DNA from: Tupaia tana
Taxonomy: Eukaryota; Chordata; Mammalia; Scandentia; Tupaiidae
Assembly: GCA_026018925.1 (NCBI GenBank)
Contig: JAKSZU010000008.1
Coordinates: forward strand, 58,698,027-58,762,026
Length of the DNA: 64,000 nt
Direction: 5' to 3'
The notes below the pieces were generated by a model. The model ran no database searches. It worked only from the letters and a program-made list of their open reading frames with translations, and was not told where the DNA came from. Both the position numbers and the translations under genes were made by a program. This document shows positions 56,011 to 64,000 of the stretch, one piece after another (the first letter of the stretch is position 1; each line of letters opens with the position of its first letter).

Positions 56011-57166
56011 TCTTCGACACATAGTTATAGAGCCACACAGCCCCTCACTGTCGGTCAAGCACGGGGGACACAGCAGAGAACGACAGAAGGGAAGCGAGTT
56101 TGGCGCACACTGGCCCCTCAGTACATGGGAGGACCCCTGCTGTCCCCTCACCAGGACAGGCTGCCACTCTTCGTGTCAGGTTAGGTGCTTTGCTGGGCTT
56201 CCAGACTGACTCACTATTTATCCAATCCTTTTCTTCCCTGGGTCCAGTCATCATCTTGAGGAAAACATGCCAGCCTCACGTTTCTGCCACCCAGCCCCTG
56301 GATGGCAGGTGTGGTCACCTGCAGCCAATCCACACCTGAAGCCTTAGACACACCTGACACCCCACTCTCCAGGCACATCCTCCCTTTCAGGTCTTTGGGC
56401 CCTGTTTTTCCTTCTCCTGGCTTTATTTTCCAAACCAGACTGCAGAAAATATCACTTATCTCCAGGGTGACTTTGTAATTTATTGTCCACAGTAGGACAC
56501 TACTGAGAGCGAAAAGGGTACTAAATATAATGAACCAGCACAATCCAGGGCTGTCCACGCAAGCCAAGATTTATTTCCACTCTCAGCCTCTCATCTAGAG
56601 GGCCTTGCCTTTCTCTGTTTTTCTTGGTATTCTCATTCGGCAAAACCCATGGCATCTTTCAGTTCAATCAGCAGCCTCTTCTGCAGCTGAGCACCCCTGG
56701 AGCACGTGACACAAGTGGACAAGTCTGTGCGACCTGTGTTTGCTCTGTGTGCCCCCTCAGCAGCTCCCACTCAATCTCCCTCGTCCTACGACAGTTCCTG
56801 TGAAGCATTGCGACCTGTGGTTTTCGGCTGTTGCTTGTTTGTTGGTCCTAGACTCCTTCTCGGGAACCGATGACGAACACCAGTGATTCAGGCAGGGCCA
56901 GTAAAGCACAGGCCCCATCCTACAAATGGCCAGTCCCTCAGAGGAGTCCCTCCCCCTGAACCTAGCTGAAGGCTCAAGGTTTACGTATGACCCGAACCAG
57001 GCAAATCAGAATCCTGCTCAGATCTTTCTGCCAGGGCCATGCCTTTGGACATGCTGGGATGCCTGCTCTTTTCTTTACATAAATAGCTCTTGCTTTCTAT
57101 TTATTACTCAGTCCAGGTAATCATCAGTGTAGAAAGCTTTATCCCTCTCTGCCACATCCACTGTCT
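56011..57166. other. Unique sequence
   Basis: Moderately GC-rich. No gene or repeat recognised. Confidence 0.45.
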
Positions 57167-57413
57167 TTATTTAGAAGTTCATGTATTTATTTCTTCTACC
57201 AGAGACAGAAATAGAGAGAGACAGAGAGGGACACACACACAGAAAGAGAGGCACACACAATGGGGTATTCACTGCGATCTCTCCCCAGTCTCAGCTGGCC
57301 TGGATCACAGGCCCACGCACGTGCACCCAGCACGCTTAGGGAAGTCCAGGGACGTAAACCCAAGACCTTTCCACGTGGGTCCAGTTGCATTCCCTCTGTG
57401 CCACCCTTGGCCC
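57167..57413 (-). mobile_element. SINE-II, full length
   Basis: AGAAGTTCATGTATTTATTTC, a GA/CA tract, GGCCTGGATCACAGGCCCACG, GACCTTTCCACGTGGGTCC and GCCACCCTTGGCCCC. Confidence 0.92.
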
Positions 57414-58404
57414 CACATCCACTAACTTGCTTACCACCGTTTCCTGGAATTACCTGTTCCCTCGCCTGTCTTCCCCTGTGGACTGGTGCACACATGACAA
57501 ATACTCAGTACATATGGGTGCAAGGGTTTTACTGGGAGGTACAGGAGGCTTCCCATTCAAACCCCCCCCCCCCCTTTTTGTGGTTGCTTGACCTGGGTTG
57601 ACTCAGTGTCTCTTATACACCTCGTGCTTCTCCACATATCTGACCTCCAGGTTGCATTTCCGTTTTGGCGAGCTGCCTTCTCTGTATAGGTTGCAGGCCA
57701 CAGGGCTGCCTAATATCCACTCTTTCACTGCACCAGCAACACCAGTGAGCAACTTTAGGCTGGCTAGAGTCACCCTGTCTCTGATCTGGTTTCAGGTCTA
57801 TTCTGCATGGTCTCATTACAGCTGCCTCTGTGGCTCCTCCAGGGCAAGGTCTGGTTTCCTTCCAGAATGGCATGAAATGTTACCCCTCCTGCCCAGACCA
57901 CCACTTCAGAAGCAAACAAAGCTTCTCTCAGGAGCTTTCGTTACCCCACACTTCACAGCCTTTCCCTTTGATAGGTAGTTGATAGGAATCAGACAATCTA
58001 AGTTCTAGTCTCCAGCCTTCCAGCACTTCTAACCTTTTAATATTTCCTTATCCTTAGAGGCGGGTTACATAAGATCTGTAATGGCTACACTCGAGTCTTT
58101 TTCATCTTTGTACTATCTGTTGCCTCTGGCATTGTACTCTATGTAATATACTTAAGAACCTCAGTAGATGCTCACTGTGACAAAATGGAAAAGTGATGGC
58201 AGAATCCTTAACTGTCACTGCCGTTATTCAGATGTTCAGTGGCCCATTTGTTTTCGAAGTAGACTTAACCCACAACTCCTAGGAAAACTAGTCTGCTCCT
58301 TCTCTCTAGTGACAATGAATAAATTCCCCCTGAAGTTTGACGTGACCGCCTGGTGTGATCCCGAGTACATGGCAGGATCAATGCTTCACACCTGTAAGTT
58401 ACAC
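57414..58404. other. Unique sequence
   Basis: A C-run lies at 57563-57575 and a possible L2 tail at 58095-58175. No gene seen. Confidence 0.45.
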
Positions 58405-58532
58405 AGGAGGTTTCAAAAAGTTTGTGGAAAGTAGAATGAAAGATATGGTTATTTGAACATACGATTTTTTTAATCCTTGCATAGTTTTTTCATAATACAC
58501 ATTTTCTGTGAATTTTTTGAAGACCCCTTGTA
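58405..58532 (+). mobile_element. Short inverted-repeat DNA element, copy 1
   Basis: The left end AGGTTTCAAAAAGTTTGTGG pairs imperfectly with the reversed right end (AATTTTTTGAAGACCCC). The inside holds ATAATACACATTTTCTGT, shared exactly with 62786-62913. It looks like a MITE of the mariner type. Confidence 0.65.
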
Positions 58533-58859
58533 CTAGCAGTAGGATCAGAAAGGAGGCTTCTTTTCCTTATCCTAGAGGAATATGGTGATAACACAGACTC
58601 CACCTTAAGTCTCCCTGCTAAAAGTCGACCTAACTCTTAAAGAATAGTTAAGCAGCATGACACACTCACAGAAAAACCAGAATTAAGAATCAGACCACTC
58701 TAGGTTGAATGGAATGAGCAAGTTTCTTCTCTCGTCTTCTCAAAGTCCATGTTCTTTGACTGTCTTTCTGCCTCGCTGACCAACTTTCTCAGGTCCCTTT
58801 GTCAGTTTTTCAACCCTCCTCAGCTGCTGAAGGTTGGCATATCCCAGAGCTCCATTGTT

Positions 58860-59137
58860 TTTTTTGTTGTTGTTGTTTGCTTGTTCGTTTTAGAGATTTT
58901 TACTACACAGCATGAGCACTTGCTTGAGAGAGATAGAGACAAAAAGCAAGAAATCACCCTCCCACACAGGATGGCTATGCCTCTATCCCTTCTCCACCAT
59001 TCTCCTCTAGGGATTTTGTGCACACATGCGTGCACATGTGCCCAGCGTGAGTTTCCAGTTGCCAGGTCTAGGACTTGAACCACAGTCAGCCATGTGAGAG
59101 TCCAGCATCCTAACCACTATACCACCTGGCTTCTCCC
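58860..59137 (-). mobile_element. SINE-I, full length
   Basis: A (TTG)n tail, then TAGAGATTTTTACTACACAGC. The head ends CTATACCACCTGGCTTCTCC. Confidence 0.87.
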
Positions 59138-60669
59138 AGGGCTCTGTCTTAAGCCCCCTTTCCTCTGTCTAGCATAGTCTTCTTGGTGGCCTCAGGCTCA
59201 TGGTTTTAAATCCATATGTTACCAGAGACACACCCAAAAGGGTTTCCCAATTTGGACTCACAAATTATACCTCTTGCCTTGATCTCTCCTCATCACTCGA
59301 TTTCTTTATTTAAGTAGCTAATCGACCACAGCACAGAGAGGTGTAAAAGTGTCATGGACAGAACTAGAACTTCAGCACCATGAAACATCTTCGAAATAAG
59401 TAGAATGGTAGTGCTTTGGGTTCAGGGACTGCTGTCTTATTGATGCCTGTATCCCTAGCACCTAGAGAAGTCCCTAGTAACCAACAAGCATTTACTAAAT
59501 AAAAAAGGATTTCTTGATTCTAAGACTTCTCAGAACTTTTAAAATGACACAAGACAATCGAAGCACTTGAGGTAGCATTATCTAGAATTATTTCACAACA
59601 TCCTGAAAGAAGACGTCAAGAAACCAACGTCCAGAGAACACACTTTGAAAAGGCTGATCTGTGTTGTGGCATCTTTTTTCCTCAAGCACATGCTATCAAG
59701 ATGAGATGATCACACCTTGACAGTAATTCTTTCCATCTTGATGCCATTACAATCAAGTTAAATGGCTTGAGGGTAAAACGGTATGAGAGGCTGTGCTAAG
59801 AAACATAGAACACATAGATGCCACCTCACCCAGCAGGATGCTAATGGTTTTCAGTGGTAGATTCGTGCTGAAGTTGAGATCCCAGTATTTAACGATTGTC
59901 ATTGTGATGAGTTAATAGAAAGATAAAAACGATAATTATAGCATATGTAGTATTATGAATAAACATTAATTGCAATCACCATCACAACTGCATAATTGCA
60001 GAAATGCTTTTTGGTTAGATGATGGAGGGAAAGAAAGAGGAAGCTGTAAGATAATAGAAAATTTAGCCATATTGTCTGCAGAAAGTAGAGTGCTGAGATG
60101 CTAGGTTTTCTGAGAATAGCAAGACCAATAGAGAAGGATCTTGGGATCTCAAAGGAGTTGCTGACACAATGCTGCTCATGGAAGCTAAAACACAATATCG
60201 ACCATAGAATTTCCAAATACTGATAGCAGACATTGATTTGACATCAAACAGCCCAAATAAACAGCAAGTCCCTGAGCACGAAATCCATGCCTGACCTGGT
60301 GAACTTAGAGGAAGCCCAGTACACGAACTGAGCTATTTAGGGCTTGGTGAATCCCTAGTACATAACCAACCCTTACGTTCAATAGAGGTGAACTATAACA
60401 ATGAAAACTTGCATTTTGATAATGTTTTATAATTTACCAGATGTCTCCATTTAATCTTCAAAATACCCTGTGACCGGTTTCTCAAGGACAATCCAACTAC
60501 AGTGAGTCCTCTCATTTTAGTGTTGGCTCCTCTGGTTTGCCAGCTCAATGGTAAGTAAACCCTGTGTGCAGACTAGGGAAGCAATATCCTGAAAATGGGA
60601 AGTAGGGAGCTATGAGTATTAATAGGCATCAAACTTTGGGATTAGTATATTGCACAGGCAGAGGTTAAA
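59138..60669. other. Mostly unique AT-rich sequence
   Basis: An L2-like tail at 59400-59505 (CTGTATCCCTAGCACCTAG, ATTTACTAAATAAA) and a MIR trace at 60420-60480. No gene seen. Confidence 0.45.
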
Positions 60670-60800
60670 GTGGTTGATTTGGGCAGTAGACAAGTCTGGG
60701 TTCGAGTTTGAACACTGCCACTTAGTAATCATATTGAATGATTGGATAAAACATGACAAGAAAGTATTTAAGAAGTGCATTATAGACACAGGTATTTAGG
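60670..60800 (+). mobile_element. MIR fragment
   Basis: GACAAGTCTGGGTTCGAGTTT and AACACTGCCACTTAGTAATC. Confidence 0.6.
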
Positions 60801-61144
60801 TAAATGTTAACAACCACTTCTGACCTCCATTTTTCTCATCACCTTTACAGCACTTGTCTATTTCTATGGCGTAAATGCTCCTGCAATGGCTGATTTCAAG
60901 CTACCCAAGTGGCATGAGTCTTCACAATTCCCCATATCCACCCTTTCTGTTCATCCCTCAAGAATGAACAGAATAAATCAGCTGCCATCAATACCTCCAG
61001 TTCAAATTAATTTTTATTTTGTTTTCTTTGGATACAGTATTTCCAAAACTGTTGCTGGAAAATATAGCTCTCATTACCTAATTCAACTCATTCTTCATAA
61101 TTTACAATATAGCTTACTACTTAATTATATGGTTTTTTTAATTC

Positions 61145-61815
61145 AGACAACCAGGGTTTTTATTCTGGCTTTGCTATGTGTGACATGGACAAGTGTCTTA
61201 ACTTCTTAACTTTTTTAAAGAGTTTTTTTTGTTTGTTTGTTTGTTTTGCCTTAGAGTGTATGTGCTCACTGGAGAGAGAGACAGAGACAGTGAGAGGAAA
61301 AGTGAAAAATCACCCCTCCCCAAGGGGAATGGTCATGCCACAATCCCTTCTCCTCCTGGGATCTTGGGCATGCACATACATATGCCCAGTATGAGTTTCA
61401 AGCCACCAGGTCTGGGACTCAAACCGCAGTCAGCCATGTGGAAGTCCAACGACGTAAACACTATGGCCATCTGCTGGACCCCATTTCTTTTTTTTTCTTT
61501 AATTTTATTTTAATTTCTTTTATACATTCTATCACTATACATTACTTAGCTTATAAAGCAAATCCTCCCAACATGAACACTTCACATCAGTCCATTTGAG
61601 AATACTATACACATTATCAACAGATAATAATGCATTTTTGTGTTCCATAAATGTCTTGCCTCTCTTTTTCTCCTTAATATCTTTCCTCACACTCCCTACC
61701 TTCTAACATTTCTTAATTTTTAAAATGAGGGAAATAATACTTTCCTCCATAACAGGGTTGCTGTAGTAACAGAGCCTTCACTTGCATTCAGTAACTGTTC
61801 GTTAAGTGTTAAAAC
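61145..61815 (+). mobile_element. MIR, split by a SINE-I and another insert
   Basis: The left part is 61145-61215 (CCAGGGTTTTTATTCTGGC, GACATGGACAAGTGTCTTAAC). The right part is 61705-61815 (AAAATGAGGGAAATAATAC, CAGTAACTGTTCGTTAAGTG). A T-rich insert at 61490-61700 may be a 3' end of a line-specific element. Confidence 0.65.
61219..61486 (-). mobile_element. SINE-I, full length
   Basis: A (TTTG)n tail, TGCCTTAGAGTGTATGTGC, and GGCCATCTGCTGGACCCC at the head. Confidence 0.88.
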
Positions 61816-61979
61816 TGCTGTTTTTCTATCACATTCGGAAAATCCCAGGATTCCTAGAACCATCACTCGCCTATTACCTGTCAGTATCAGCATCTACAAA
61901 TGAACTCTCTGGCAAAATGAACCTTAAATGTCATCCATTTTGACTGAAATATAGTATGTAAAAATTGTATCATTTCCAG

Positions 61980-62245
61980 ACCAGCAGATGACATGATCGT
62001 TAAGGTGCTGGACTCCCACATGGCTGACCACAGTTCAAATCCTGGACCTGGAAGCTTCAAACTCATGCCAGACATGTGTGCATGTGTGCCCAAAATCCCA
62101 AGAGGAGAATGAAGAAAAAGAGATTGTGGCATGGCCATCTCCCCTGGGGGGTGACTTCTCATTTTCTTTCTCTCTGTCTCTGTGTCGCCAACAAGTGCAT
62201 ACACCCTGTATCAAAAACCTCTCTGGACAAAAGAAAAAAAAAAGA
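61980..62245 (+). mobile_element. SINE-I, full length
   Basis: Target repeats ATTGTATCATTTCCAG (61964-61979) and ATTGTAGCATTTCTAG (62246-62261). The central CCCCTGGGGGG is intact. Confidence 0.93.
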
Positions 62246-62261
62246 ATTGTAGCATTTCTAG

Positions 62262-62785
62262 AGCACTTGTTTACCTAATCAAAACCTTAGGAAGTGTCAA
62301 AAAGTGGGTGAATCTTGTACAACGGACTCTGAGAATCCGCAAGTAAAAAGATTGTACAGGGCACTAGAGGTGAAATCAAAGAGACTATATATATAAGATT
62401 CAAACAAAATGAATCAAAACATAGCCAGAGAACTCTAGAAAGGGAGATGGACATTTGAAAAATGGAAAGGAGAGAGAAGCCTTAGAACTAATCCAAGTGG
62501 GACAAACTCTAACATCTACATAGTCAGGCAAGGAACTTTAATAACTGAAGCCCGCTGGGTGAACCCCAGAAAGTGCCTCCTATCTGAGACTTAGCCGTCC
62601 ACTTGTGGCCTCTTCTTGCCATGTGAGATTGAGAACAAAAGGCTCCTCCTCTACTCCAAAATTCAGAAATCTAGATTTTTAAATCTGAAAAAAACTATCA
62701 AATTTTAGTGTATTTAGTGTAGGGAATTTTAAAAACCATTTAAAACTCTGTGTGAACTAAGCAAACTGTGTACATGCCCAAGATA
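62262..62785. other. Unique sequence
   Basis: No gene or repeat recognised. Confidence 0.45.
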
Positions 62786-62913
62786 TAAGGGCTTTAAAGT
62801 TCATAGAAAAATGGAGTTAAAAGTGCGAGTTTATTTTGACCCCAAATAATTTCAGGAACCATGCGTGGTTTTTTGATAATACACATTTTCTGTAAACTTT
62901 TGGAATCCTCCTC
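62786..62913 (+). mobile_element. Short inverted-repeat DNA element, copy 2
   Basis: AAGTTCATAGAAAAATGGAG at the left, GTTTTTTGATAATACACATT and AAACTTTTGGAATCCTCC at the right. It shares its right half with 58405-58532 and keeps more of the middle. Confidence 0.65.
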
Positions 62914-62943
62914 ATATATTAAAAGCAAATATCTCTTTTTATA

Positions 62944-63126
62944 AAAGAACTATTCATTTAATTTCATTTGGTATTTGTATGATTTTTAATTTGCTATAGG
63001 GTATGTGCACTCACCAGAGAGAGACAGAGAGGGAAAGTGAAAAGGTAAGCCGCCAGGTCTGGGACTTGAACCACAACCAGCCATGTGGGAGTCCAGCACC
63101 TTAATCGCCACGCTATCTGCTGGCCC
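62944..63126 (-). mobile_element. SINE-I short form
   Basis: AAATATCTCTTTTTATA before and AAATATCTCTTCTATAA after it look like the target duplication. The body runs from TTTGCTATAGGGTATGTGC to GCTATCTGCTGGCCC. Confidence 0.92.
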
Positions 63127-63233
63127 AACAAATATCTCTTCTATAATTACAGAGTTATTTTAAAAATGTTGGGGCCTTTGGCATAGATTTGTTCAGCAAA
63201 AGGAGAAAGCAAAGAGACTAAACTGGTACTTTT

Positions 63234-63404
63234 TAAAAAAAGTTATATAATTTTATTTATTATTATTATTATTATTTTAATTTGCTAAAGGGCACATCCA
63301 TTCACCAGAGAGAGAGAGAGAGAGGAAGTGAGAAATAAGCCACCAGGTCTAGGACTCAAACCATAGTCAGCCATGTGGGAGTCCACTATGCCACCTGGTG
63401 GCCC
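63234..63404 (-). mobile_element. SINE-I short form
   Basis: A (TTA)n tail at 63255-63278, TTTGCTAAAGGGCACATCC, and CTATGCCACCTGGTGGCCC at the head. Confidence 0.92.
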
Positions 63405-63414
63405 TGAGACTGAA

Positions 63415-63600
63415 CAGATATTTACTGATCTCCTACTAGGTGCTTATATTGTAAACTCTTATATTGAGCCTTACAGTTTGTTAGGAAGAAAATGTCATTT
63501 TCCAGATGAGGAACCTGAGCCCAAGCGGAAAGCACCAATGTGCTGTAGGCTACAGTGCTAGGAAATGAGAGGGCAAGACAGAATGTACTAAGAGCTACTT
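63415..63600 (-). mobile_element. MIR fragment
   Basis: TTTACTGATCTCCTACTAGG, GTCATTTTCCAGATGAGG and AACCTGAGCCCAAGCGG are MIR read backwards. Confidence 0.75.
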
Positions 63601-64000
63601 GACCCAAAACTCAACCATTGCTCTGGTGGTCAGAAAGAATACATCTTGTGAACCTTTCAAATAAAGGGAGATCAATGTTTCAAATGGCCGTTGCTGAACT
63701 CTGAACTCCATCACTGTGATAGCACTGAGGCCTCCCAGGATTGCTCTCAGCCAACAACTGGGCACGGTCTATAGCTGGAAGACAAGACTGTTGGCTCAAG
63801 GACTTCTTAGTGCCTTGCTAAGTCTTTCTCAGACAGTGTGTTGGTCAAGGATGCTTCCATTCCATTTGCTCCCTTCTTTCCTTCCCTGGGGTCAGAACTG
63901 AAGTGCAATCTGAAAGCTCTCTCATCCTTTCCTGGTTCCTGCCTGTTTTCTCTCTCAGAGGTTTTCCCGCTAAAACCCATGTACCTTCAGCCATCTGGAG
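63601..64000. other. Unique sequence to the window end
   Basis: No gene or repeat recognised. Confidence 0.45.

Noticed and set aside
1-64000. CRISPR arrays, operons, prophage or other prokaryotic systems
   Set aside because: The repeats are dispersed retroposons with individual target duplications, and the one gene is intron-split. Nothing points to a prokaryote or a virus.

Overview
The window is vertebrate nuclear DNA from a placental mammal. It holds one recognisable protein-coding gene and is otherwise intronic and intergenic sequence packed with retroposons. The placental assignment rests on an intron-split DC-STAMP gene, on old mammalian repeats (MIR, L2, MER5A-like hAT pieces, L1), and on dozens of copies of lineage-specific tRNA-derived SINEs. 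The SINE heads do not look like primate Alu, rodent B1/B2, carnivore CAN, bat VES, ruminant Bov-tA or horse ERE, so I cannot name the order; a colugo- or pangolin-like lineage is only a guess.

Gene. DCSTAMP (dendrocyte expressed seven transmembrane protein, the fusion receptor of osteoclasts and giant cells) lies on the + strand. Coding exons are 11148-12176 (exon from 11135), 19299-19607 and 20403-20531, all joined in phase 0, giving 488 residues. A poly(A) signal is at 20733. The non-coding first exon and promoter must lie upstream of 11135 and were not located. The predicted C-terminus runs 18 residues past the usual 470-residue end because the ancestral stop position reads CGA.

Layout. 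1-2830: minus-strand L1 remnant carrying the ORF2 endonuclease end and a 5'-region-like part, cut by a SINE. 2831-11134: upstream or intron 1, with SINE-II copies, MER5A and an ancient repeat interrupted by two SINEs. 11135-20760: the gene; intron 2 (7.1 kb) is loaded with SINEs, one ending 40 bases before exon 3. 20760-25437: a long stretch without SINE-I, mostly unique and AT-rich. 25438-64000: intergenic, with alternating SINE-I and SINE-II copies, MIR, L2, L1 3' ends, microsatellites and two copies of a small inverted-repeat element. No coding exon of DPYS, the neighbour expected from human synteny, was recognised.

SINE terms used below. SINE-I: a unit of about 250 bases with a tRNA-like head starting GGGGCCAGCAGGTGG, a B box near GGTTCGAGTCC, a central GC hairpin CCCCCTGGGGGG, a CT-rich stretch, and a 3' end GCCCTATAGCAAAAA plus a simple tail. 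A short form of about 150-180 bases lacks the middle and usually has an ATT-rich tail. SINE-II: a unit of about 200-230 bases with a head containing GGAAAGGTTCTGGGTT and a 3' end like GAAATAAATAAAC. I count about 40 SINE-I and 11 SINE-II copies. Several have clean 12-17 base target duplications, so some insertions are recent.
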